Assembly (NCBI GenBank): GCA_934095865.1
Contig: CAKOKU010000007.1
Coordinates: 1 to 59,814 of the forward strand
DNA length: 59,814 nucleotides
Source: an uncultured Bacilli bacterium
Lineage (GTDB): Bacteria; Bacillota_I; Bacilli_A; RF39; UBA660
Direction of reading: 5' to 3'
The notes under the pieces are model-generated. The model was not told where the DNA came from. It saw only the letters and a program-made list of their open reading frames with translations, and ran no database searches. Positions 35,448 to 44,604 of the stretch are shown here, one piece after another (position 1 is the stretch's first letter; the number at the start of each line of letters is the position of its first letter). Position numbers and translations under genes: made by a program.

Positions 35448-36689
35448 TTATGGTTTGGATGATGTTTTAAAGCGGTAACTAATTTTAGTAATATTAGTTA
35501 AGTTTTGAGAATTAATGATATTATCATTTTGCCAGTAAATAATCTTGTCAAGTTGCAGATTTAAGTTATTAAAGTAAAATTTTAAGGTATCTATGGTAGT
35601 TTCGGTTTGAGAGATTTGTGGTGTAATGGTACCAATGATGTAACCATTCTTTTTTAAATGCTTAGCTAAAATTTTTAAGGTCTCATTATTTTTAGTTATT
35701 GAATAATCATCTGGCAACAAAATACAATCATACTTTTGACGAGGAGCAGCTGTTAATTGGCTTAAGTTTTGATATGTAGGGATTACTTTTTGACAGATAT
35801 AATTTTGATATTCGTTTTCTTCAAGACCATGAACAGTCTTGATACCATAAGTAAATTTAATATATAAAGCGTTGGTGCCAATTTTACTATTCACATCAAG
35901 AAGTTTTTGGGGATTATTTAAAAGTGGTAATTGATAATATTTAATTTCATCAAAAATAACTGTTGAAAAGCCCCATTTACATTGAAAGTAATCACGATTC
36001 TTATAAAGGACAGGATAAAACTTAGTAAGATCTTTTCTGAAAGTAGTGCCTAAATAATGATGAATATAAACATCATGACATAAAAGTAACTTGTAGCCAA
36101 GGCAGATAATTCTTAGAGATAAATCATTATCTTCAATATAACCCGGTGTATACATTTCATCTAATTTTTGTAATTTGTTTATAATAGAACGTTTAATTAA
36201 TAAACAAAAACCAATTAGAAAATTCTTTTCTTCCCAAGCTGCCGGATTACTAATATTATGCTTTTTGGCAGCATTCTCTAGTTCTTCAAGACCATTATAT
36301 TCTAAAAAACAACCTTGATTATTTTCAAAGTTATTGCAAACAGGGCCAACAGCTCCAATTGTACGTTTACTATACAAACTTTTTTGTAAATTTTCTAACC
36401 AATTGGGAGTTACAATGACATCATTATTTAAAAGGCAGATATCATTCTTCTTATTAGCTAGTTCTATGCCTTGATTGCACCCTATTGGGAAGCCCTTATT
36501 TTCGGTATTATAAATAACCTTGATATTATTTTTAGTTTTAAGATATTCTTTAGTTCCATCAGTAGAAGCGTTATCTATGATAATTAATTCATACATGTTT
36601 TTATCCGTATATTTTTCTATACTCTCTAAACACAATTTAGTGTACTCTAAATTATTATAGGCTAAAATGATTATTGAAGTTTTATGCAT
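35448..36689 (-). CDS. Family 2 glycosyltransferase with C-terminal extension
   Basis: 413 aa. GT-A fold: TSIIILAYNNLEYTKLCLESI, ELIIIDNASTDGTKEYL, NKGFPIGCNQGIELA and LLNNDVIVTPNWLENL (DXD-equivalent NND). YIEDNDLSLRI is the acceptor-site motif. Residues about 265-413 form a second domain resembling a Rossmann methyltransferase fold (KIGTNALYI, YDCILLPDDYS). Probably cell-surface polysaccharide or glycoprotein synthesis. Confidence 0.85.
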   Translation of the reverse strand: MHKTSIIILAYNNLEYTKLCLESIEKYTDKNMYELIIIDNASTDGTKEYLKTKNNIKVIYNTENKGFPIGCNQGIELANKKNDICLLNNDVIVTPNWLENLQKSLYSKRTIGAVGPVCNNFENNQGCFLEYNGLEELENAAKKHNISNPAAWEEKNFLIGFCLLIKRSIINKLQKLDEMYTPGYIEDNDLSLRIICLGYKLLLCHDVYIHHYLGTTFRKDLTKFYPVLYKNRDYFQCKWGFSTVIFDEIKYYQLPLLNNPQKLLDVNSKIGTNALYIKFTYGIKTVHGLEENEYQNYICQKVIPTYQNLSQLTAAPRQKYDCILLPDDYSITKNNETLKILAKHLKKNGYIIGTITPQISQTETTIDTLKFYFNNLNLQLDKIIYWQNDNIINSQNLTNITKISYRFKTSSKP

Positions 36690-36767
36690 AATTCCTCCAT
36701 TAATATATATGTAATTTTATTAGAAGAAGAATTAAAAAAGAACCTAAGTAGTGATGTATTAAACATA

Positions 36768-37889
36768 CTAGTTAGATTCCGTTGGTTTATTAGATATTTT
36801 TAACATTTTTTTAATTTTAGCTATTTCTATGTTGAATAAAGTTTTAGATATAGTAGTGCTGAGAAGTTTTAGACAGTTTAAAATGACGACTTTAGTTTCA
36901 TTATCTAATTCTTTCGAAGCTTTTAGGACTTCAAAAAGACCTTTTAAATGATTATCAGTTAAGTCATGAACATTTTTAAGACCACATTTATAAAATAAAT
37001 TAAATACTTGTTCAATGATTAGTTCACGTTCTTCAAGATTATAATGGTCTAACCAATTACTAATGGCTTTATCCAGGTTATCACTAACAGTGCTTTTTTT
37101 GGTGCGCAGTAGCTTGGTATCATCAACCTGCCATGAGTTAGCGGCGTGTTGCATTATACCTTTAGCATCAGAGGCAACGACTTCTAAATTTTCTTGGTTA
37201 AATAGAACGCCGATTAAACTTTCACTAGGAATAATATTGTGAAGGCGATTTTTAACCATTTTATAATTAAGAGAATTAAACTCTTTTTCACGTAGGCCGG
37301 GTCCATCAAATGAATAAATTGTTTTTATTCTAAATTTCTTTAGTAAGGTTGTACGCATGGCTCCGATTAAAGCTAGATTGCCGCCTTTAGAGTGGCCACA
37401 AATAATCACTGATGTTTTTTCTTTAGAAATAACTTTTTCAATATATTTACCAGCCAATTCTTGAGAAATTGTTGGATACTTGTAAGAAAGAATGGCATCT
37501 TCTTTCCAACCTGATAATTTACAATCAGTTCCTTCAAAAGCTATCACTGTTGGTGCGGATGGAATTAAAAAGCTTAAAGCTCCAAATTGAGAATTTTCAT
37601 CATAAGAATATTCATAATCAGCTACTAAAATATTTGCATATCTTTTAATATTCTTAATCGTATCTAAAAGCTGCATGGCATGATACTGAGCAATAATACT
37701 TTCTTTTATTTTAGAACGGTCAAGGTTATCTGCTAATTCTTGTAGACTGTATTTATTATTTTTAGAGAAATTAAAATTAGTTAGGGATAAATAAGCTAAT
37801 TGACTAAAAATTAATATGTCTACTTCAGTTAATGGTAACTCTTTTATACTTGTATTCTTATATTTTTCAATAAATGCATAATAGTTCAT
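36768..37889 (-). CDS. Mbeg1-like alpha/beta hydrolase (DUF2974)
   Basis: 373 aa. Nucleophile elbow VIICGHSKGGNLAL (GHSKG) near residue 167, a preceding AFEGTD segment that matches the lipase-type oxyanion region, and a following IYSFDGPGL. The family is annotated as lipase-like; the substrate is unknown. There is no signal peptide. Confidence 0.8.
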   Translation of the reverse strand: MNYYAFIEKYKNTSIKELPLTEVDILIFSQLAYLSLTNFNFSKNNKYSLQELADNLDRSKIKESIIAQYHAMQLLDTIKNIKRYANILVADYEYSYDENSQFGALSFLIPSAPTVIAFEGTDCKLSGWKEDAILSYKYPTISQELAGKYIEKVISKEKTSVIICGHSKGGNLALIGAMRTTLLKKFRIKTIYSFDGPGLREKEFNSLNYKMVKNRLHNIIPSESLIGVLFNQENLEVVASDAKGIMQHAANSWQVDDTKLLRTKKSTVSDNLDKAISNWLDHYNLEERELIIEQVFNLFYKCGLKNVHDLTDNHLKGLFEVLKASKELDNETKVVILNCLKLLSTTISKTLFNIEIAKIKKMLKISNKPTESN

Positions 37890-38041
37890 AAATACCTCAT
37901 TATTCTTATTAATATAATATTATGAAATAAATTTAATTTTAACAAGCGACTGCTCGTCTAAACGTATTTTACCATATTTTATGAATATTGGTCATTTAAT
38001 AAATGCTTTTTAGCTAAAGGAAACCTTATTCTTGCTTATAA

Positions 38042-38356
38042 TTATTCATCTTTATACTTAATGCCATAAGTTCGCATGGCTTCGATGACATTTTTTAAAT
38101 CCTTACCTTTTTTAGTTAATGAATATTCTACTTTAGGTGGGACAACTGGGTAAACAGTTCTTGAAATTATACCAGCCCGTTCTAAATCTTTCAGATTTTC
38201 TGTTAACACTTTGGCAGAGATTCCCACAACACTTCTAGTAAGTTCACTGTATCTTTTAGTACCAGTTAACAAATCTCTTAAAATAATTATTTTCCATTTA
38301 TTGCCAATTAAAGTCGCTGTATATTCAACAGGACAATCGGTTAATGTTTTTAACAT
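38042..38356 (-). CDS. HxlR-family winged-helix regulator
   Basis: 104 aa. CPVEYTATLIGNKWKIIILRDL, FRYSEL-like KRYSELTRSV and GISAKVLTENLKDLERAGII are the HxlR signature, with the near-N-terminal Cys that senses oxidants or electrophiles in several relatives. It lies 54 bp downstream of, and on the same strand as, the metallohydrolase-like gene, and may control it through the operator at 39278-39316. Confidence 0.92.
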   Translation of the reverse strand: MLKTLTDCPVEYTATLIGNKWKIIILRDLLTGTKRYSELTRSVVGISAKVLTENLKDLERAGIISRTVYPVVPPKVEYSLTKKGKDLKNVIEAMRTYGIKYKDE

Positions 38357-38410
38357 AGTAACACCTCTTTCGGATATTATATATCATAATTGGCTTTTTT
38401 AGAAAAAATA

Positions 38411-39202
38411 TTAATTATTAAAAAGAGAATTAGCAGTCATTTCTAAATAATTTAGGCCAACATAAGTAGGATATTTAGCAGTTACTTTAGAAATCATTTC
38501 TTTGGCGTCTTTACTTGTTTTAGCTATATTTAAAATATCTTTTATATAGTCAATTTTTATTGAAGCGGCCTCTATACTTTCTGGAATATAGTGCGATGTT
38601 AAAATTAAATTATAGTTTTTTGATATATAAGACTCTAATGTTTTAATTAACATTTTAGCATGATTTTCATTAGCAATAATAGAATGGCTGTTACTACCTA
38701 ACATATGAGTATAAATAACATTTATTTCTGGAATCTCGACATCAAAGGCATCATTGGTTGGAATAATATTTAAATTTATACCAGCTAGAGTAACACTTCC
38801 TTCATTGATATAATCAGTTATATTATGGATGTTCTTATCAAATGAAGAACCAAAAGCGACTGTGAAACCGTCAATTAAAGCTTTTCCACCACCTTGCATA
38901 CCATAAGTAGATGCTTTGGATGTAGTATATTTTTTCTTGTCTTTTAAGAAAGAACCACCACTCATGTGATATGAAATTAACATTTCAATAACCTCAGCAT
39001 TAAGCGATGTTATATATTCTTCTAACTCTTTGTTATTGTCATAAAAAGTTGGTGATTCGATGACAACAATTTTTTTATCTTTTTCTAAAATGATGACTTG
39101 GTCATTAAGATTATCATTAGTATTATAGTTATGAATTTTTATACTGCCAAAGTCATAAATTAAAACCTCCCCTTTTTTCAATAATATTTTTGTATTTTTC
39201 AT
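38411..39202 (-). CDS. Metallo-beta-lactamase-fold-like protein, ligands incomplete
   Basis: 263 aa from the ATG at 39202, which has a perfect GGAGG; the ATG four codons earlier lies inside that site. The strand-turn pattern VIILEKDKKIVVIESPTF is like an MBL fold, but HxHxDH is replaced by SYHMSGGS and only IYTHMLGSNSH and LTSHYIPES offer further His. It is either a diverged MBL protein or something else of that fold. Probable target of the adjacent HxlR regulator. Confidence 0.55.
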   Translation of the reverse strand: MKNTKILLKKGEVLIYDFGSIKIHNYNTNDNLNDQVIILEKDKKIVVIESPTFYDNNKELEEYITSLNAEVIEMLISYHMSGGSFLKDKKKYTTSKASTYGMQGGGKALIDGFTVAFGSSFDKNIHNITDYINEGSVTLAGINLNIIPTNDAFDVEIPEINVIYTHMLGSNSHSIIANENHAKMLIKTLESYISKNYNLILTSHYIPESIEAASIKIDYIKDILNIAKTSKDAKEMISKVTAKYPTYVGLNYLEMTANSLFNN

Positions 39203-39256
39203 TTTATCCTCCATTTTCTTTTTTCAAAAATTAGAACGTTCTTCTTTGATGATTTG

Positions 39257-39316
39257 ATTATAAGACTAAGGAAGATAAAAAGTAAGTATGCACTTTTTAG
39301 TTATATACTTACTTTT
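39257..39316 (-). promoter_or_regulatory. Promoter with HxlR-type inverted repeat upstream of the 38411 gene
   Basis: -10 TATAAT at 39257-39262. A perfect 12-bp inverted repeat AAAAGTAAGTAT/ATACTTACTTTT (39278-39289, 39305-39316) covers the -35 zone. A second palindrome AGAACGTTCT lies in the leader (39233-39242). Operator binding by the neighbouring HxlR protein is inference. Confidence 0.6.
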
Positions 39317-39563
39317 AGGTATAAATTCAGTTATTGTTTGGCTTTATCATAGTTTATTTTTTTAATAAAAGATAACGCCAACTATGAGTCGGATAGATTA
39401 TGAAGCTATCAAATTGCTAACTATAAAATAAAACTTTTATTATTTAGAGTTTGCTTGATAAAAGTTTAATATATAAATATATTACTGCTATTATAGAAAT
39501 ACCAATACGTAAATGCTCACAGTTTTTCGTATTATTTCCTAGCAATAAATGAAATATTTAAAT
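39317..39563. other. Noncoding gap with one long-loop hairpin
   Basis: No credible open frame. A 10-bp stem AAACTTTTAT/ATAAAAGTTT near 39427-39463 may end the DUF1287 transcript on the minus strand; its T-run is weak. Confidence 0.5.
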
Positions 39564-40211
39564 TCAACTAACTCTATAATGGCCAACAATATCATTTCTT
39601 TGTTCTAAAATATCTTCTTCATAATTTTTTTGATATGGATTAGCATGATGAATTATAAATGGAATGCCTTTTTTATTGCGAATATCAGATATAATTCCTA
39701 TATGCGTTTTAAACACAATGATATCACCACCTTGCCACTCGGAAATGTTATTAATATCTGTTGTCAAAGATATAGCATGGCGGTCAAGATAAATTTTTAA
39801 GTTTCTAACTCGTCGGAAATCTATTTTTTTATCAATAACATCAATATTATATAAATTTCTATTATTTTTTATATCTTCATTGACTAAAGTCATTAAATCA
39901 TAGCCAGCACCTTTTAGACCAAAGGCTACAACGTCAGTACAAACGCCATAACCATCATCAGGATAACCATCTTTATAATATTTACTTGCGTACTTTGGTT
40001 TAGTAGCAACATATTTTTTGACATTTTGAAGAATATCTGTCTGATCATCAATACCATCATTGTCTTTATCAATATTACTGGTATATGTGGGTATTCCAAA
40101 ATATTCATTTGAATATTTTTTATGAGGAATATAGTTAAGTAGATATAATATGTAGGCAATGCTGGTCAAAAGTAAAATAGTTGGTAGAATTATAATTAAT
40201 TTTTTGCGCAT
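39564..40211 (-). CDS. DUF1287 (NlpC/P60-related) membrane-anchored protein
   Basis: About 215 aa from the ATG at 40211, with GAGG upstream. An N-terminal membrane anchor (residues 4-22) is followed by an extracellular domain with the Cys motif GYGVCTDVVAFGLKGAGYDL, GGDIIVF and HIGIISD (His), the Cys/His arrangement of DUF1287. A short calcium-binding-like DKDNDGIDDQTD loop sits near residue 47. Peptidoglycan amidase-type activity is plausible but unproven. Confidence 0.8.
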   Translation of the reverse strand: MRKKLIIILPTILLLTSIAYILYLLNYIPHKKYSNEYFGIPTYTSNIDKDNDGIDDQTDILQNVKKYVATKPKYASKYYKDGYPDDGYGVCTDVVAFGLKGAGYDLMTLVNEDIKNNRNLYNIDVIDKKIDFRRVRNLKIYLDRHAISLTTDINNISEWQGGDIIVFKTHIGIISDIRNKKGIPFIIHHANPYQKNYEEDILEQRNDIVGHYRVS

Positions 40212-40419
40212 ATGGACCTCGATTAAATTTAATATCAAATTCAGTTTTATTATAGCATTTTTTGACCTAACGGTTTAATTAATATTATTATCTTTACAGT
40301 ATATCGATGTTTATATTTTTTAACATATTATTGAAGTAGTACTTAAAAACAAGCGTATTTCAGCCTGAAAATCGTTTAAAGTTATAGTATTACAGTATTT
40401 TCGCAGTACTTTTTAAAAA

Positions 40420-40441
40420 AAGTCCCTATTTCTAGGGACTT
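40420..40441 (-). terminator. Terminator of tRNA-Leu
   Basis: Perfect 9-bp stem AAGTCCCTA/TAGGGACTT followed by a seven-T run on the minus strand. Confidence 0.85.
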
Positions 40442-40453
40442 ACAAGGCTTATT

Positions 40454-40540
40454 TGGTGCCTGTGGTGGGACTCGGACCCACACAGTATTGCTACCACTGG
40501 ATTTTGAGTCCAGCGCGTCTACCAATTCCGCCACACAGGC
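40454..40540 (-). tRNA. tRNA-Leu (anticodon CAA)
   Basis: 87 nt including encoded CCA. Acceptor GCCTGTG pairs with CACAGGC. The anticodon stem CTGGA/TCCAG encloses CTCAAAA with anticodon CAA (codon UUG). The long variable arm (GTGGTAGCAATACTGTGTG region) and D-loop GGAATTGGTAGACGC are typical of class II tRNA-Leu. TATAAT at 40549-40554 is its probable -10. Confidence 0.95.
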
Positions 40541-40577
40541 ATATAAGTATTATAGCAAATAATTTATGATATTAGAA

Positions 40578-41120
40578 CTAAAATTTTACTATAATACCAA
40601 AATTTTTGATTATATCTGAGGCTTGTGGGCTTGATATAATACATCCTTTTAAATCATCAACCTTAAAAGACAAACCGGTAATTAGAGAATCGCTTAAGTC
40701 TATGCCTTTAAACTTTGTGTCTAGTATTGTTCCATAGCAAAGGCTGCATCCAGTAAATACGCATTTGGATAAAGTGTCTTTTATAAAACGACACTCATCT
40801 AGATTAGCATTAATAAAATTACTATCTTTTAATTTTGTATAACCAATATTTAAGTACTTACAACGACACTCTTTAATTACACTCTTTATTAATGAACAAT
40901 CATTAAAAGTAACTCCTGTTAAGTTCGAGTTTTTAAAAACAACATTATGAAAGCCACAATTTAAAAAAGTAATATTATTTAAATTACAGTTGTTAAACTC
41001 TACATTAGCAAACACAATATTTTCAATTATAGATATGCCAAAACTACTATTGTTATAAATGATATCACTACTACTTAAATCTTGATAATTATTTATTTCT
41101 TTATTATTGATTGTTGTCAT
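40578..41120 (-). CDS. Pentapeptide-repeat-like protein
   Basis: 180 aa from the ATG at 41120, which overlaps the end of scpB by 17 bp; the open frame extends 32 codons further but in scpB territory. Repeats such as FNNCNLNNITFLNCGFHNVVFKNSNLTG show the alternating five-residue A(D/N)LXX pattern with Asn, Phe and Cys at the turn positions, suggesting a right-handed beta-helix. Relatives mimic DNA (gyrase protection); the function here is unknown. Confidence 0.75.
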   Translation of the reverse strand: MTTINNKEINNYQDLSSSDIIYNNSSFGISIIENIVFANVEFNNCNLNNITFLNCGFHNVVFKNSNLTGVTFNDCSLIKSVIKECRCKYLNIGYTKLKDSNFINANLDECRFIKDTLSKCVFTGCSLCYGTILDTKFKGIDLSDSLITGLSFKVDDLKGCIISSPQASDIIKNFGIIVKF

Positions 41121-41676
41121 TATTATCTTCTTTATATATTGAGTTAAATAAATCTTTTGAGGCTTCCTCTTTTTCTTTAGCAACCATTGGTAAGTCTTTA
41201 ATCGTTGATAAACCAAAATAATCTAAAAAATCACTAGTAGTTCCATAAAGATTTGGACGTCCAGGCATAGTTGATTTACCAACTTCTTTAACTAGACCCT
41301 TTGCTACTAATTTTCGCAATATCCAAGTATTATTAACCCCACGCATTTCATCTATTTCTATTCTGGTTATTGGTTGGTTATAGGCAATGATGGCTAATGT
41401 TTCTAAAGCGGCTTCTGAGAGTGTGTTAGTTTGGGGATTACATATTAATTTTTGATAATATTCTTTATGCTCTGGCTTGGTTGTTAACTTAAAGGCATCG
41501 CCTAAATAGCTAATACGGATACCCCTATTTGCACTTTCATATGATTGTTTTAATTCTAAAAGAATTTCTTTACATTCATCAATGTCACAATCTAATATTT
41601 GAGCAATTTGTTTTAAAGTTAATCCTTCATCACCGACAACAAATAATAGACCTTCTAAAATACCAGTTTTATTCAT
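41104..41676 (-). CDS. scpB: Segregation and condensation protein B
   Basis: 190 aa. Two winged-helix domains: GILEGLLFVVGDEGLTLKQIAQIL and ALETLAIIAYNQPITRIEIDEMRGVNN with VGKSTMPGRPNLYGTT. It binds ScpA and SMC to form the condensin complex. Overlaps scpA by 8 bp. Confidence 0.96.
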   Translation of the reverse strand: MNKTGILEGLLFVVGDEGLTLKQIAQILDCDIDECKEILLELKQSYESANRGIRISYLGDAFKLTTKPEHKEYYQKLICNPQTNTLSEAALETLAIIAYNQPITRIEIDEMRGVNNTWILRKLVAKGLVKEVGKSTMPGRPNLYGTTSDFLDYFGLSTIKDLPMVAKEKEEASKDLFNSIYKEDNNDNNQ

Positions 41677-42403
41677 TTCCTAAACCCTCCAATATAATTG
41701 GGCTAAAATTATCTTCTTGAGTAATTTTTAGCTCTTTATTTTTGCTCATTGTTAAAATACTTAAAAAAGTAACTACTAAATATTCTTTGGTTTCATATGA
41801 AAATAGTGAGAAAAAATCAACTTTCCCTCTTATTTTCAAAATATTTCTTATTTCTTCAGAGCGCTTTTCAACACTTATTTCTTTTTTAGTGATAGTAGTG
41901 TCTAGTGGCTTTAATAATTTATATTTTTTTTGAACGGCCAAGAAAGCATTATATAAAGTATCAACATCATATAAGCCTTCCTTTAAAGTTGTTTCTTCAT
42001 AATATACTTTTAAATTTTCAGGTAATTTTGTGTAAATATTATTTCTTTTAGCCTCTAAGTTTTTAAACATTCCCGTAATATTTTTTATATTTTCATATTC
42101 TAATATTTTTTTTCGTAAATCTTCTTCACTTTTTAGTTCAAAAGCATCGTCAGCTTCGCTTTCCTCTTCTTCTTTTCGATTTATTAACATTCGGGATTTT
42201 AAATGAACTAACTCACTAGCCATACTTAAATATTCACTAGCAACATCAATATTTAAATCTTCCATTTTATGGATAAAATCTAAATACTGTTTTATTAAAT
42301 CAAATAAATTTATTTCATAGATGTCCATCTTTGATTGTCTTACTAAGTGTAGAAGTAAGTCTAATGGACCTTCAAAATCATTTATACAAAATGTATACTC
42401 CAT
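41669..42403 (-). CDS. scpA: Segregation and condensation protein A
   Basis: 244 aa kleisin. N-terminal INDFEGPLDLLLHLVRQSKMDIYEINLFDLIKQYLDF and the C-terminal SILTMSKNKELKITQEDNFSPI are the two SMC-binding ends; the middle SRMLINRKEEEES is a linker. In an operon with scpB. Confidence 0.96.
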   Translation of the reverse strand: MEYTFCINDFEGPLDLLLHLVRQSKMDIYEINLFDLIKQYLDFIHKMEDLNIDVASEYLSMASELVHLKSRMLINRKEEEESEADDAFELKSEEDLRKKILEYENIKNITGMFKNLEAKRNNIYTKLPENLKVYYEETTLKEGLYDVDTLYNAFLAVQKKYKLLKPLDTTITKKEISVEKRSEEIRNILKIRGKVDFFSLFSYETKEYLVVTFLSILTMSKNKELKITQEDNFSPIILEGLGNE

Positions 42404-42415
42404 AAAGTCTCTTTT

Positions 42416-43687
42416 CTATTCACATTTGTACCCCATTGATTCTAATTCATATTTTACCGTACTAGGAGCGGTATCTTTTTTATAGTAAGTCTTATCATAT
42501 GATGTTAAGTCTTCTTCGGTATTGGTATAGTCTATTTTTATATTTTTAGTGAAACCAAAGCCATTATTAATGTTAGCAAAGGCTGCTGATACACCATTTT
42601 TAGTATTTAAAGTGTTAACTGTATTTTGAGTATTAATTGAATAAGTAACATAATCATTATCTTGAACTTCAACGGTATAAGTGTAAGTATCATCTATATT
42701 AGTTAAGGCATTACTCTTAAAGGTATAGATTGTTGTATTAGTATTATTTTTACAAGTTAACTGATTATTTTTTAAACTTACAGATTGATAATCAGCGGCA
42801 GTTCTCTCTAAAACTTCTAGCATTGTAGCATTATTGTACTCAGTTTCATTTAAAATGCTTTGGGCGTTGATTTCATTATTAGCATTTATTTCACCGGCAG
42901 TTATTAACACACGACCTATATAAGTTTTGTCAGCATTATACAAATCAAAGTAAATACGGTGAGTATCAAAACTATAAGTATTAGTACTATTATTTACAAT
43001 TTTATAAGTTAAGTAATAGTTGTTATTAACGGTTTCTTTTTTTAGTTCTTTGATTGTTAAGTTAGAAAAAGTTATGGCTGTTGTGTTATCAATGTTGTAA
43101 TATGTAGTTTTATTTTCTTCATTGTTGGTGTTGTCTTTATGAGTATCAGAGTTTTGTTTATTATTATCATTTGTAGTATCATTACGATTACTATCAAGAA
43201 TAGAGCTGTTGTCATCTATTTGAAAGATTTTTAATATATCACTAAAATAAGGTGTTATTTCCGGAATTATAAAGATACTAATAATCAAGACAGAAAATAA
43301 TATTAACATGGAAACTGGACTTTTTTGGGTATCTTTTTTTATGGTGCCGACTACTTCTTCATTCGTTAATTTTGGCATTTCAATATTTTGACTTTGGGGT
43401 TGATTTCCATTTGTAGATGTTGATTGAGCTTGAGTTAAATTCGGATTTTGAGAAGCAGTATTATTAACAGAGTTTATTGGCTGACTAGAAGCTGAATTTT
43501 GAGGCACATTACTTGTTTGACTAGCCTGATTTTGAGGTATATTGCTTGATTGAGTAGCTGACATAGCTTGTTGATTTGAGATATTCCCATTATTATTAAC
43601 TGGTGTACTTGTATTATTTTGAGTATTAAAAACGTCATTATCATTAAAAACATTACTTTTCATATCATTATTTGCATTATTATTCAT
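42416..43687 (-). CDS. Asn/Gln-rich single-pass protein with extracellular domain
   Basis: 423 aa. Residues 1-120 are a low-complexity Asn/Gln/Ser tract with repeated QxSNIPQNQASQ-like segments (cytoplasmic by topology). A membrane helix (about 127-145) is followed by a Asn/Thr/Asp-rich stalk and a domain of DUF4352-like beta type (TAITFSNLTIKELKK). The same plan (disordered cytoplasmic N terminus, one helix, surface domain) recurs in the gene at 31560. Confidence 0.6.
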   Translation of the reverse strand: MNNNANNDMKSNVFNDNDVFNTQNNTSTPVNNNGNISNQQAMSATQSSNIPQNQASQTSNVPQNSASSQPINSVNNTASQNPNLTQAQSTSTNGNQPQSQNIEMPKLTNEEVVGTIKKDTQKSPVSMLILFSVLIISIFIIPEITPYFSDILKIFQIDDNSSILDSNRNDTTNDNNKQNSDTHKDNTNNEENKTTYYNIDNTTAITFSNLTIKELKKETVNNNYYLTYKIVNNSTNTYSFDTHRIYFDLYNADKTYIGRVLITAGEINANNEINAQSILNETEYNNATMLEVLERTAADYQSVSLKNNQLTCKNNTNTTIYTFKSNALTNIDDTYTYTVEVQDNDYVTYSINTQNTVNTLNTKNGVSAAFANINNGFGFTKNIKIDYTNTEEDLTSYDKTYYKKDTAPSTVKYELESMGYKCE

Positions 43688-43790
43688 ATTCTACCTTCTT
43701 ATTTCTTTTAACTTCTTAATTATATCAAGTTTTCGGTTAATTTGTAAATATAGTTAGTAGTGTTTACTAAAAGAAAAAAGAGCGATTGCT

Positions 43791-44603
43791 CTATTTAGAT
43801 TGAATAGTATTTTTACGGTAATTTAGTGCCATGCCAATTACAAAAATATCAGCTAGGAAGTAAAACCACAATAATAGAATAATTAAATTTGCAAGGCCAC
43901 CATATAAAACAGAATAATGAGCATAGTTATTAATATAAAATGAATAAACCCATGTTATAACCAACCAACCTATGGATGTAAAGGCGGCACCATAAGTTTG
44001 ATTTTTTGATGGAATTCGAACATCTGGGGCCATGGCATAAATAATTTTAATAAAAATAAAGATTATGAATAAGGCAAAAGGTCCCTGTAAAAGAGAAAAT
44101 ATTTGTTGCATCTTCTTTGTTACCTCAGCATTCATATTTACGTAGGCAACTAATTCAATTATTTTGTTACCAAATAATGGGAACACTAAAATAAATAGAA
44201 ATAGAAAAACAATAAAGATTGTCATAACAATTGCTTTTATTTTACGGTTAATGTAGCCTTTATCTTCAATACCATAAATCATGTTGGAAGTTATAATCAC
44301 AGCGGAAGCACCATTACTAGCAGTAATAAAACCAATTATGATGGTAATGAAAAATGATAATGACATTCCTTCGACTGACACTATGGGAATAATCATATCA
44401 CTTATAGAACTGCCAAAAGCTTTGGTAATAAATTCTTGGATAAAATCAATGGAAAGATTTAAACCGGCGGCGCCATAACTAATTAAAGTTAAAATAGGAA
44501 CAATAGAAAGAATAAAAGAAAAAGCAAGATGACCTGGTAGAATTAGCATTTCTCTTCTATTTAGCACTTCCCAAAAATTTTTGATAAAGCGTTTTATTTT
44601 CAT
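43791..44603 (-). CDS. YihY/BrkB family membrane protein
   Basis: 270 aa with about six helices. HLAFSFILSIVPILTLISY, FIIGF-like ITIIIGFITASNGASAVI and the C-terminal LIILLLWFYFLADIFVIGMALNY are typical. The family is often mislabelled as RNase BN; its role is unknown, possibly transport. It starts one base after the stop of the upstream sensor gene. Confidence 0.88.
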   Translation of the reverse strand: MKIKRFIKNFWEVLNRREMLILPGHLAFSFILSIVPILTLISYGAAGLNLSIDFIQEFITKAFGSSISDMIIPIVSVEGMSLSFFITIIIGFITASNGASAVIITSNMIYGIEDKGYINRKIKAIVMTIFIVFLFLFILVFPLFGNKIIELVAYVNMNAEVTKKMQQIFSLLQGPFALFIIFIFIKIIYAMAPDVRIPSKNQTYGAAFTSIGWLVITWVYSFYINNYAHYSVLYGGLANLIILLLWFYFLADIFVIGMALNYRKNTIQSK

Positions 44604-44604
44604 A

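Noticed and set aside
40239..40419. Possible gene next to tRNA-Leu
   Set aside because: No open frame of useful length or ribosome binding site was seen; the region is promoter and terminator sequence.
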